Shown here one piece after another: positions 52,201 through 60,279 of a stretch of 64,000 bases of DNA. The stretch lies in NCBI RefSeq assembly GCF_018327685.1, contig NZ_BNEL01000001.1:2418001-2482000 (forward strand), written 5' to 3'. How positions within the stretch are numbered: position 1 is the first letter of the stretch; the number at the start of each line of letters is the position of its first letter. Origin of the DNA: Streptomyces sp. TS71-3. Its GTDB lineage: Bacteria; Actinomycetota; Actinomycetes; Streptomycetales; Streptomycetaceae. The notes under the pieces were generated by a model. The model saw nothing but the letters and a program-made list of their open reading frames with translations, had not been told where the DNA came from and made no database searches. Both the position numbers and the translations under genes were made by a program.

Positions 52201-53700
52201 CTACTGCGGCGCCGGCTCGCCGCCGCTCTCCCGCGCCCCGGGCCGGGCGTGGATGTACAGAAGGCGGCGGTCGTCGACGTCCAGGCGCCGGGGGAGGGGC
52301 AGCTCGTAGTGGACGGGCAGGCTGTGGTCCGCGAGCTGGGCCTTGGGGTTGTAGACGCGGTTGAAGCGCCACAGCATCCGGGCGAAGTTGGTCTGGCCGC
52401 GGGCCAGGTTGCCGGCCAGCACCCCCAAGGCGCCGAACGCCGTGGACAGTCCCAGGTGCTTGCGGTTGATGACGGCCTGGGTCCGCACCAGCTCGCGGTA
52501 GAACTCGTCCAGGGGCAGCGTGGTGGGTACCACCGCGTGCTGGATGTCGAAGAGCCGGTAGTCGCGGGTGGTCAGCCGGCGCGACTCGGTGTGCCAGATC
52601 TCCGTGCCCGGATAGGGCGTCATCACCGTCAGGTGGACGATCTCCGGAACCGACATGGCGAAGTCCCGGACGACCTTGAAGCGCGCCTCGTCCCATGCGG
52701 GATCGACGATCAGGTTGATGGCGACGTTGATGCCGAGCTTCCGGGCCACCTCAAGCGCCTCGAAGTTCTGGTCCGGGTTGACCCGCTTGCGGTACAGGTC
52801 GAGCCCCTCGGCGTCGATCGCCTCCATGCCCAGGAACATGTAGCGCAGGCCGAGCCGGGTCCAGCGCTCGAAGACCTCGGTGTTGCGCAGCAGCACGTCG
52901 CTGCGGGTCTCCAGGTAGTACCGCTTGCGGACCCGGCGGCGCTCGATCTCGGCGGCGATGGCGTTGCCGTGCTCCGGCCGGATGAAGGCCACGTCGTCCA
53001 CGATGAAGACGTTCGGCTCCCGGATGCCCGCCAGCTCCTCGGCCGCGGCCTCGGCCGACGCCTTGCGGTAGCTGCGGCCGTAGAACGTCCAGGCCGAGCA
53101 GAACGAGCAGTCCCAGGGGCAGCCGCGGGTGAACTCGATGGAGGCGCACGGGTCGAGCTCGCCGATGAAGTAGCTCTTCCTGCGGCGCATCAGATCGCGG
53201 GCGGGGCGCGGCTCGTCGATGCTGTGCAGCATCTTCGGGGCCGGGCCGCGGCCCTCGGGCGTGACGATCCCGGGCACGTCCTGCAGCCCGCCGTCCCGCA
53301 CCGCCTCCAGCAGCGGCACGACGGCCGTCTCGCCCTCGCCCCTGACGACCGCGTCGAGCGCGCCCTCCGCCTGCTTCAGCACCTCCTCCGCGACGAACGA
53401 GACGCTGTGCCCGCCGAAGAACACGAAGCAGTCCGGCAGCATCCGCTCGGTCTCCCGGGCGATGTCGATGGCCTCGGGGATGTTGGCCAGGTAGTTGAGG
53501 GAGATGCCGAGCGCCTCCGGCCGGAACGAGGCCATCTCCTTCACCAGGTCGCGGTGCCGGAACACCTGGAGGTCGATCACGCGCACCTCGTGTCCGGCGG
53601 CGCGGGCCGCGCCCGCCACCCGTTCCAGGCCGAGGGGTTCCAGCCGCAGGAAGATCTCCGAGTACATCAGGGCGCTGGGGTGGACGAGCAGCAGGCGCAT
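52201..53700 (-). CDS. hpnR: B12-binding radical SAM protein, HpnR-like (hopanoid C-3 methylase)
   Basis: A 499-residue class B radical-SAM methylase. The N-terminal cobalamin-binding domain starts LLLVHPSALMYSEIFLRLEP, which I associate with HpnR. The radical-SAM cluster motif CxxxCxxC is in RGCPWDCSFCSAWTFYGRSY. Further HpnR-like segments are YFIGELDPCASIEFTRGCPW, YYLETRSDVLLRNTEVF, MTPYPGTEIWHTESRRLTTR and a C-terminal LARGQTNFARMLWRFNRVYN. HpnR methylates hopanoids at C-3 using SAM and cobalamin. Hopanoid biosynthesis genes are not in this window. The ATG at 53700 has GAGG upstream. An AT-rich inverted repeat overlaps its promoter. Confidence 0.75.
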   Translation of the reverse strand: MRLLLVHPSALMYSEIFLRLEPLGLERVAGAARAAGHEVRVIDLQVFRHRDLVKEMASFRPEALGISLNYLANIPEAIDIARETERMLPDCFVFFGGHSVSFVAEEVLKQAEGALDAVVRGEGETAVVPLLEAVRDGGLQDVPGIVTPEGRGPAPKMLHSIDEPRPARDLMRRRKSYFIGELDPCASIEFTRGCPWDCSFCSAWTFYGRSYRKASAEAAAEELAGIREPNVFIVDDVAFIRPEHGNAIAAEIERRRVRKRYYLETRSDVLLRNTEVFERWTRLGLRYMFLGMEAIDAEGLDLYRKRVNPDQNFEALEVARKLGINVAINLIVDPAWDEARFKVVRDFAMSVPEIVHLTVMTPYPGTEIWHTESRRLTTRDYRLFDIQHAVVPTTLPLDEFYRELVRTQAVINRKHLGLSTAFGALGVLAGNLARGQTNFARMLWRFNRVYNPKAQLADHSLPVHYELPLPRRLDVDDRRLLYIHARPGARESGGEPAPQ

Positions 53701-53710
53701 GGATACCTCA

Positions 53711-53730
53711 TATCCGACAATGTACGGATA
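53711..53730. promoter_or_regulatory. Inverted repeat in the promoter of the HpnR-like gene
   Basis: TATCCG-N8-CGGATA at 53711-53730, next to the AT-rich AAATATATAG (53730-53739), which contains a TATATT -10 on the minus strand. A third TATCCG half-site lies at 53747-53752. This is a probable operator; the regulator is not identified. Confidence 0.6.
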
Positions 53731-53739
53731 AATATATAG

Positions 53740-54026
53740 CCAAAAGTATCCGCGCCCCCGGTGCTCCCCGCCGCCCGCACCTGGGCCGTTCGGTGCCGGG
53801 CGCTCGGGCGGGTGGTGCGCGGACACCCGGGTGCGCCCGTAGGCGTGCGGGGAGCCGCGGGCCGGAATAGGATCCGCGGCCTCGTGGTTGCGGGGGGCTA
53901 CGAGGTGGGTACGTGTCTGGGCGCGCAGGATGTGCGCGCCGGCGCGGGCTCTCGTGGACGTCGCGCCCCGGCGTGAACGTCGCGTTGGGCGCGCACGTCC
54001 TACCGGAAGAGGCGGAGGTGAAGGAC
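53740..54026. other. Region between hpnR-like and leader-peptide genes
   Basis: No supported gene in this stretch. It should contain the promoter for the leader and monooxygenase transcript; no clear element was identified apart from GGCGGAGGTGAAGGAC just before the leader ATG. Confidence 0.45.
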
Positions 54027-54188
54027 ATGCCCGGCACGCGGTCGGCGGTCCTCCTGCCTGTCGCGGTCCTCCTGCCTGTCGCGGTCCTCCTGCCGGTCCT
54101 GGTCATCGCGTCCTGCCACCCGGTGCACCTGACCACTCGGCCGCACATCGACCTCCAGCGGGTCGCCGGCGCGCTCTGTCGTTCCTGA
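54027..54188 (+). CDS. Cys-containing leader peptide upstream of the monooxygenase genes
   Basis: A 53-codon frame whose C-terminus, HLTTRPHIDLQRVAGALCRS, matches the conserved end of Streptomyces leader peptides found ahead of sulfur-metabolism genes (HIDL...RV..A.CR pattern). The ATG at 54027 has GGAGGTGAAGGAC, a very strong ribosome site. A shorter 21-residue form could start at GTG 54123, nearer the usual length. The extra N-terminus contains LLPVAV repeated from an 18-bp DNA repeat. It ends 77 bp before the first LLM monooxygenase. Attenuation by cysteine availability at the Cys codon near the stop is inferred. Confidence 0.7.
   Translation: MPGTRSAVLLPVAVLLPVAVLLPVLVIASCHPVHLTTRPHIDLQRVAGALCRS
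54045..54098. repeat. 18-bp tandem repeat inside the leader peptide
   Basis: GCGGTCCTCCTGCCTGTC occurs at 54045-54062 and 54063-54080, and with one change at 54081-54098. It encodes the LLPVAV repeats. Confidence 0.9.
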
Positions 54189-54265
54189 CCTGTTCCCCGC
54201 CCTCGGGCGCGCCCAGCGCGGGCGCGGCCCGGCGCTGTCGCACGGTCGATCAGGAAGGCACCCTC

Positions 54266-55624
54266 GTGTCCGCGTCCTCTCCGTCTCCGCTGCCCTCTTC
54301 TCCCGCTGACCCCTCAGGCACCTCCACCGGTGCCGCCCCCGGCGCCCCCACCGGGGCCCCCACCGGGGCCCCCACCGGCGCCGCCCCCGACGCCGCCCTG
54401 CGCCTCGCCGTCGCGCTGGACGGGGCGGGCTGGCACCCGGCCGCCTGGCGCGAGCCGGTCTCCCGGCCCGGGGAGCTGTTCACCGCCGGCTACTGGGCCG
54501 ATCTCGTGGCCGAGGCCGAGCGCGGCCTGCTCGACTTCGTGACGTTCGAGGACGGGCTCGCCCTACAGTCCTCGCGCCCCGGCGAGCCGGACGGCCGCAC
54601 CGACCAGGTGCGCGGCCGGCTCGACGCCGTCCTGATCGCCGCCCGGGTGGCGCCGCTGACCTCGCGCATCGGCCTGGTGCCGAACGTGGTGGCGACGCAC
54701 ACGGAGCCGTTCCACCTATCCAAGGCCATAGCCACCCTCGACTACGTGAGCAACGGCCGCGCCGGCCTGCGCGTGCAGGTCACCCGCCTTCCGCAGGTGG
54801 CCGCCCACTTCGGCCGGCGCGCCTTCCCGCCCGGCCGCCCGCAGGACCGCGGCACGCCCGAGGGGCAGCGGCTCACGGGGGAGCTGTTCGCGGAGGCCGC
54901 CGACTACGTCGAGGTGGTCCGGCGGCTCTGGGACAGCTGGGAGGACGACGCGGAGATCAGGGACGTCGCCACGGGGCGCTTCATCGACCGCGACAAGCTG
55001 CACTACATCGACTTCGAGGGCCGCTTCTTCAGCGTGAAGGGCCCCTCCATCACGCCCCGGCCGCCACAGGGTCAGCCCCTCGTCAGCGCCCTCGCGCACG
55101 GCAGCGTCCCGTACCGGCTGCTCGCCACGTCCGCGGACATCGGCTACGTCACCCCGCGGGACGCCGGCCACGCCCGCGCCATCGTCGACGAGGTGCGCGC
55201 CGAGCAGGACCGCGCCGGCCGTGCCGGACAGCCGCTGCACCTCTTCGGCGATCTGGTGGTCTTCCTCGACGACGACCCTGCCGAGGCCGAGGCCCGCCGG
55301 GCGCGGCTCGACGCGCTCGGCGGCGAGGCGTACACCAGCGACGCGCGGATCTTCGCGGGCAGCCCCGCGGGGCTCGCCGACCTCCTCCAGGAACTCGCGG
55401 CCGCCGGCCTGACCGGATTCCGGCTGCGGCCCGCCGTCGCCCGCCACGACCTGCCCGCGATCACCCGGGGCCTGGTGCCGGAACTCCAGCGCCGCGGCGC
55501 CTTCCGCACCGGCTACGAGGCGGACACGCTGCGCGGCCTGCTCGGCCTCACCCGCCCCGAGAACCGCTACGCCACCGGTGCCGCCGGCGGCACCACCGCC
55601 ACGACCGGCACCGCCGCCGTCTGA
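54266..55624 (+). CDS. LLM-class flavin-dependent monooxygenase 1
   Basis: A 452-residue bacterial-luciferase-like protein. A Pro/Ala/Thr N-terminal extension (about 1-45, GAPTGAPTGAPTGA from a 12-bp DNA repeat) precedes the TIM-barrel: LRLAVALDGAGWHPAAWREP, LLDFVTFEDGLALQ, ARVAPLTSRIGLVPNVVATH and TEPFHLSKAIATLDYVSNGR. Such enzymes use FMNH2 from a separate reductase and O2 to oxidise small molecules. It starts at GTG 54266 with AGGAAGG upstream. It is first of three LLM genes after a Cys-type leader, so organosulfur oxidation for sulfur supply is the likely role. The substrate is unknown. Confidence 0.87.
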   Translation: MSASSPSPLPSSPADPSGTSTGAAPGAPTGAPTGAPTGAAPDAALRLAVALDGAGWHPAAWREPVSRPGELFTAGYWADLVAEAERGLLDFVTFEDGLALQSSRPGEPDGRTDQVRGRLDAVLIAARVAPLTSRIGLVPNVVATHTEPFHLSKAIATLDYVSNGRAGLRVQVTRLPQVAAHFGRRAFPPGRPQDRGTPEGQRLTGELFAEAADYVEVVRRLWDSWEDDAEIRDVATGRFIDRDKLHYIDFEGRFFSVKGPSITPRPPQGQPLVSALAHGSVPYRLLATSADIGYVTPRDAGHARAIVDEVRAEQDRAGRAGQPLHLFGDLVVFLDDDPAEAEARRARLDALGGEAYTSDARIFAGSPAGLADLLQELAAAGLTGFRLRPAVARHDLPAITRGLVPELQRRGAFRTGYEADTLRGLLGLTRPENRYATGAAGGTTATTGTAAV

Positions 55625-55643
55625 GCCGGAGGGACTCACCGCC

Positions 55644-57098
55644 ATGAGTACCAGCAACGACACCCGCTCCAGCGGCCCGGACGGTCCGGGCACCCCGGGC
55701 ACGCCCGGCAGGCCGGGCAAGCCCCTCAAGCAGGTCCACCTCGCGGCCCACTTCCCCGGCGTCAACAACACCACCGTCTGGAGCGATCCGGCCGCCGGCA
55801 GCCACATCGCGTTCGACTCCTTCGCGCACTTCGCCCGCACCGCGGAGCGCGCCGGGTTCGACTTCCTCTTCCTCGCCGAGGGGCTCAGGCTCCGCGAGCA
55901 GGGCGGCAGGATCTATGACCTGGACGTGGTCGGGCGCCCCGACACCTTCACCGTCCTCACCGCGCTCGCCGCCGTCACCGGCCGCCTCGGCCTGACCGGC
56001 ACCATCAACTCCACGTTCAACGAGCCCTACGAGGTGGCCCGCCAGTTCGCGAGCCTCGACCACCTCTCCGGCGGGCGCGCCGCCTGGAACGTCGTGACCT
56101 CCTGGGACGCGTTCACCGGCGAGAACTTCCGGCGCGGCGGGTTCCTGCCGCAGGAGGAGCGCTACTCGCGCGCCAAGGAGTTCCTCCGGACCGCGACCGA
56201 GCTCTTCGACTCCTGGCAGGGGGACGAGATCGTCGCCGACCGGGCCTCCGGCACCTTCCTGCGCGACGCGCGCGCCGGCGCGTTCGTCCACAAGGGGCCG
56301 CACTTCGACATCGAGGGGCGGTTCAACGTGCCCCGCAGTCCCCAGGGCCGTCCGGTGATCTTCCAGGCCGGCGACTCCGACGAGGGCCGCGAGTTCGCCG
56401 CGTCGAGCGCCGACGCCATCTTCAGCCGGTACAGCACGCGGGCGGAGGGCCAGGAGTTCTACCGGGACGTCAAGGGCCGCCTCGCCCGGTACGGCCGCAC
56501 CCCGGACCAGCTGCTGGTCCTGCCCGCCGCCACCTTCGTGCTCGGCGACACCGACGAGGAGGCCCACGAGCTGGCCCGCGAGGTGCGCCGCCGGCAGGTC
56601 AGCGGGGCCACCGCGATCCGGCACCTGGAGTTCGTCTGGAACCGCGACCTGTCCGCCTACGACCCCGAAGGCCCGCTGCCCGAGATCGACCCCGACCCCG
56701 GCGAGCACACCGTCGCCCGCGGCCGGGCCCAGGTCCGGATGTACCGGGACCCGCTGAGGACCGCCCGCGAGTGGCGGGAGCTGGCCGCCGCCAACAAGTG
56801 GTCCATCCGCGACCTCGTCATCGAGACCGGGGGCCGCCAGGCCTTCGTGGGCTCCCCGGCCACCGTCGCCGCGAGCATCGACGACTTCGTCCAGTCCGAC
56901 GCGTCCGACGGCTTCATCCTCGTCCCGCACATCACGCCGGGCGGCCTCGACGCCTTCGCGGACACCGTCGTGCCGCTGCTCCAGGAACGCGGGGTGTTCA
57001 GGACGGAGTACGAGGGCGCCACCCTCCGCGACCACCTGGGCCTCGGCGCGCCGCCCGCGGCCGGGGCCGGGGCCGGTACCGGGCGGGCGGCGCCGTGA
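55644..57098 (+). CDS. LLM-class flavin-dependent monooxygenase 2 (NtaA/SnaA/DszA family)
   Basis: A 484-residue protein of the NtaA/SnaA/DszA/SoxA-like branch. It has QVHLAAHFPGVNNTTVWSDP, FDFLFLAEGLRLREQGGRIY, PYEVARQFASLDHLSGGRAA, WNVVTSWDAFTGENF and, near the end, FVGSPATVAASIDDFVQSDA with GFILVPHITPGGLDAFADTV. B. subtilis CmoJ/YtnJ, in the S-alkylcysteine salvage operon, belongs to this group. The ATG at 55644 has GGAGGG ten bases upstream and lies 19 bp after the previous stop, indicating an operon. The partner flavin reductase is not in the window. Confidence 0.9.
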   Translation: MSTSNDTRSSGPDGPGTPGTPGRPGKPLKQVHLAAHFPGVNNTTVWSDPAAGSHIAFDSFAHFARTAERAGFDFLFLAEGLRLREQGGRIYDLDVVGRPDTFTVLTALAAVTGRLGLTGTINSTFNEPYEVARQFASLDHLSGGRAAWNVVTSWDAFTGENFRRGGFLPQEERYSRAKEFLRTATELFDSWQGDEIVADRASGTFLRDARAGAFVHKGPHFDIEGRFNVPRSPQGRPVIFQAGDSDEGREFAASSADAIFSRYSTRAEGQEFYRDVKGRLARYGRTPDQLLVLPAATFVLGDTDEEAHELAREVRRRQVSGATAIRHLEFVWNRDLSAYDPEGPLPEIDPDPGEHTVARGRAQVRMYRDPLRTAREWRELAAANKWSIRDLVIETGGRQAFVGSPATVAASIDDFVQSDASDGFILVPHITPGGLDAFADTVVPLLQERGVFRTEYEGATLRDHLGLGAPPAAGAGAGTGRAAP

Positions 57099-57201
57099 GG
57101 TTTCGGGCCACCGTGCCGCGCCCGCCGCCCCAGGCCGTGGGCGTCTCGCCCGTCTTGCCTGTCCCGCCCGATCCGCCCGCCGACCGCTGAGGAGACCGCA
57201 G

Positions 57202-58326
57202 ATGTCCGCCATACCCCTCGGGGTCCTCGACCTGGTGCCGATCAGCTCGGGCTCCACCGCCGCCGAGGCCCTGAACAACTCCATCGACCTCGCACGGCAC
57301 GCCGAACGGCTGGGCTACGCCCGCTACTGGTTCGCCGAGCACCACCTCAACCCGGGCGTGGCCGGCACCTCGCCCGCCGTCGTGCTCGCGCTGACCGCGG
57401 CCGCCACCTCCACGATCCGGCTCGGCTCCGGCGCGGTCCAGATGGGGCACCGCACGGCGCTCGCCACCGTCGAGGAGTTCGGCCTGATCGACGCGCTGCA
57501 CCCGGGCCGGCTCGACCTGGGCCTCGGCCGCTCCGGCGGCCGCCCGCCCGGGGAGCGCGCCGCCGCGTCCACCGCCACCCCCGTCGTCGACGGCCGGACA
57601 CCGAACGGCCTGCGCGTCCCCGCCCGCTTCTCCCTCCAGCACCTGCTCGGCTCGCCCAGGGTCGCGCTCCAGCACACCCTGCTGCGGCAGCCGAAGGCCG
57701 AGGCGCAGGACTACACCGAGCAACTCGGCGACGTCCTCGCGCTGCTCGCCGGCCGCTACCGCTCACCGGACGGCGTCGAGGCGCACGTCGTGCCGGGGGA
57801 GGGCGCGGACGTCCAGGTGTGGGTCCTGGGCAGCAGCGGCGGCGAGAGCGCGCGGGCGGCCGGCGCCAACGGGCTGCGGTTCGCGGCGAACTACCACGTC
57901 AGCCCCGCCACCGTGCTGGAGGCGGTGGAGGGGTACCGGGCCGCGTTCCGGCCCTCCGCCGTCCTGGACGAGCCGTACGTGGCCGTCTCGGCGGACGTGG
58001 TCGTCGCCGAGGACGACGCCACCGCGCGGGAGCTGGCGGCGGGCTACGGGCCCTGGGTGCGCAGCATCCGCAGCGGCGAGGGGGCCATCGCCTTCCCCAC
58101 GCCCGAGGAGGCCAGGGCGCACGTCTGGACCGACGAGGACCGCGCGCTCGTCGCCGACCGCCTCCAGACCCAGTTCGTGGGCTCCCCCGGCCACGTCGCC
58201 GACGACCTCGCCCGCCTCCAGGAGGCCACCGGCGCCGACGAGCTCCTCGTGACGACGATCACCCATGACCACGGGGATCGGGTGCGGTCGTTCGAGCTGC
58301 TGGCGGAGGCGTGGGGGCGCGCCTGA
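57202..58326 (+). CDS. LLM-class flavin-dependent oxidoreductase 3 (MsnO8/YtmO-like)
   Basis: A 374-residue luciferase-like protein of the MsnO8-type group. It has LGVLDLVPISSGSTAAEALN, ARYWFAEHHLNPGVAGTSPA, STIRLGSGAVQMGHRTALAT, VEEFGLIDALHPGRLDLGLG and, near the end, FVGSPGHVADDLARLQEATG. The ATG at 57202 has GAGGAGA upstream. It lies 103 bp after the previous gene in the same direction. The combination of an NtaA-like and a YtmO-like enzyme parallels the B. subtilis CmoJ/CmoO pair. Use of S-substituted cysteines or sulfonates as sulfur source is inferred. Confidence 0.9.
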   Translation: MSAIPLGVLDLVPISSGSTAAEALNNSIDLARHAERLGYARYWFAEHHLNPGVAGTSPAVVLALTAAATSTIRLGSGAVQMGHRTALATVEEFGLIDALHPGRLDLGLGRSGGRPPGERAAASTATPVVDGRTPNGLRVPARFSLQHLLGSPRVALQHTLLRQPKAEAQDYTEQLGDVLALLAGRYRSPDGVEAHVVPGEGADVQVWVLGSSGGESARAAGANGLRFAANYHVSPATVLEAVEGYRAAFRPSAVLDEPYVAVSADVVVAEDDATARELAAGYGPWVRSIRSGEGAIAFPTPEEARAHVWTDEDRALVADRLQTQFVGSPGHVADDLARLQEATGADELLVTTITHDHGDRVRSFELLAEAWGRA

Positions 58327-58743
58327 CGGCGCGGGCGAGCCCCGGTGCGGTGACCGCGTGCGCGGTCCGGCGGCTGTGGGCCCGCGCCCCGGAAGGGGCG
58401 CGGGGAACTGCGCGACAAGCCACGACGAAACCGTCAGGTCGTCACTGTCCGGGAGGGGCAATCTCTGTCGTGTTCGGCCACCGGCCGGTGGCCGGGCGGT
58501 GGCAGGAGCTGCCCCTTTCTGCCGGTGGCGACCCGCGGGTCGCGCCGTGGCTGGTCGCGCCCACGCGGCGGAGCCGGACATCGACACAGCCCCGCGCCCC
58601 CAGGTGGGCCAGGGGCGGCCCTCACGCTCGGCCACCGCCCCGCGTGAGTGCAACGTTCCGTTGGTGTCACCTCGTGGCATCGCGCCGAAATCCGGCGTAC
58701 CTAGCGTCGTTCCGACCACCATCCGACACCGTGGAGGCGGAAC
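58327..58743. repeat. Intergenic region with dispersed repeats upstream of narK
   Basis: GGGGCGCGGGGAACTGCGCG at 58395, followed by a CGTCAGGTCGTCACTGTCC flank, matches the copy at 50634. GTGGCTGGTCGCGCCCACGC through AGCCCCGCGCCCC (58547-58600) matches 61594-61647 at 51 of 54 bases. The right end (58640-58743) should hold the narK promoter; TAGCGT at 58702-58707 is a possible -10. A clean GlnR box was not found. Confidence 0.7.
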
Positions 58744-60126
58744 ATGCTGGACGCACCGGCCGGTGGCCGTACCTCGGATCGCTCGGCCCCCCGCCGTACC
58801 GGAGGCCGCTGGATCGAGGAGTGGGATCCGGAGGACGAGCCCTTCTGGGCGGCGCAGGGGGAGCGGATCGCGCGCCGGAACCTGTGGTTCTCCGTGCTCT
58901 GCGAGCACATCGGCTTCTCCGTGTGGACCCTCTGGTCCGTACTGGTGCTCTTCATGGGCCCCGAGTACGGCATCGACCCGGCCGGCAAGTTCTTCCTGGC
59001 GTCCATGGCCACCCTGGTGGGCTCCGCGGTCCGGGTGCCGTACACCTTCGCCGTGGCGCGGTTCGGCGGGCGCAACTGGACGGTCTTCTCCGCCTCCCTG
59101 CTGCTCGTACCGGCCGTCGCTGCGTTCGTGGTGATGCGGCCCGGCACCCCCTACTGGACGTTCCTGCTCTGCGCGGCGCTCAGCGGGCTCGGCGGCGGCA
59201 ACTTCGCCTCCTCCATGACCAACATCAACTCCTTCTTCCCGCTGCGCCGCAAGGGCTGGGCCCTGGGCCTGAACGCGGGCGGCGGCAACCTCGGCGTGCC
59301 CGTGGTGCAGCTCGCCGGCCTCGCCGTGATCGGCGCCGCGGGCGGGCCGCGGCTGCTGATCGGCATCTACCTGCCGGCCATCCTGGTCGCCGTGGGCTGC
59401 GCGGTCAGGTACATGGACAACCTCGCGACGGTCCGCAACGACACCGGGGCCGCCCGCGAGGCCCTCCGCGACCCGCACACCTGGATCATGGCGCTGCTGT
59501 ACGTGGGCACCTTCGGCTCGTTCATCGGCTACAGCTTCGCCTTCGGCCTCGTCCTCCAGACGCAGTTCGGCCGTACCCCGCTCGCCGCCGCGTCCGTCAC
59601 CTTCGTCGGCCCGCTGCTCGGCTCGCTGGTACGGCCCGTGGGCGGCCGTCTCGCCGACCGGTACGGCGGGGCCCGCATCACGCTGTGGAACTTCGTCGCC
59701 ATGGCCGCCGCCACCGCGCTCGTCGCGCTCGCCTCCGTACGGGCCTCGCTCGCGCTGTTCACCGCGGCCTTCATCGTGCTCTTCGCGCTGTCCGGACTGG
59801 GCAACGGCGCCACCTACCGGATGATCCCCGCGATCTTCCGGACGCGTGCGACGGCCCGCGGCCTGACCGGCGAGGCCGCGGCGGCGTACGGCAGGCGGCT
59901 GTCCGGGGCGGCCATGGGGCTGATCGGCGCGGTCGGCGCGGCCGGCGGGCTCGGCATCAACCTCGCCTTCCGCCAGTCCTTCCAGACCGCCGGCACCGGC
60001 ACGGCGGCCTTCCTCGCCTTCCTCGCCGGGTACGCACTGTGTTACGGCGTCACCTGGACCGTATACGTGCGGCGGAGCGCGGCGGGCACCCGCGAGGTGC
60101 CCGAAGAGCGGCCGATACCCGCATAG
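58744..60126 (+). CDS. narK: Nitrate/nitrite transporter NarK (MFS, NNP family)
   Basis: A 460-residue transporter with a roughly 35-residue cytoplasmic N-terminus and 12 membrane segments. It has the nitrate signature segments GLGGGNFASSMTNINSFFP and GLNAGGGNLGVPVVQLAGLA, and the NNP N-terminal RRNLWFSVLCEHIGFSVWTL. The second half contains VGPLLGSLVRPVGGRLADRY. It moves nitrate in and/or nitrite out across the plasma membrane for assimilation or detoxification. The nnaR gene follows 153 bp downstream in the same direction; in S. coelicolor NnaR works with GlnR on nitrate assimilation genes. The ATG at 58744 has GGAGGCGGAAC upstream. Confidence 0.95.
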   Translation: MLDAPAGGRTSDRSAPRRTGGRWIEEWDPEDEPFWAAQGERIARRNLWFSVLCEHIGFSVWTLWSVLVLFMGPEYGIDPAGKFFLASMATLVGSAVRVPYTFAVARFGGRNWTVFSASLLLVPAVAAFVVMRPGTPYWTFLLCAALSGLGGGNFASSMTNINSFFPLRRKGWALGLNAGGGNLGVPVVQLAGLAVIGAAGGPRLLIGIYLPAILVAVGCAVRYMDNLATVRNDTGAAREALRDPHTWIMALLYVGTFGSFIGYSFAFGLVLQTQFGRTPLAAASVTFVGPLLGSLVRPVGGRLADRYGGARITLWNFVAMAAATALVALASVRASLALFTAAFIVLFALSGLGNGATYRMIPAIFRTRATARGLTGEAAAAYGRRLSGAAMGLIGAVGAAGGLGINLAFRQSFQTAGTGTAAFLAFLAGYALCYGVTWTVYVRRSAAGTREVPEERPIPA

Positions 60127-60279
60127 TGTCCGCAGGGTGTCCGACGGTGGCGTAACACGCAGGACATCATGGTGATCCGGGGTCGACACGGCTCCTTGGC
60201 AGGCTCGACGCGCACGGCGGGACGCCGGCCACGGTACGGGCCGCAGTCGACGAGAGCCACGGGACGCGGGACGAGAGGC

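Noticed and set aside
58640..58743. GlnR box upstream of narK
   Set aside because: Expected from S. coelicolor biology, but no pair of GTnAC/GAAAC half-sites with 6-bp spacing could be matched; the best candidate, ending in GAAAT at 58687, is too poor.
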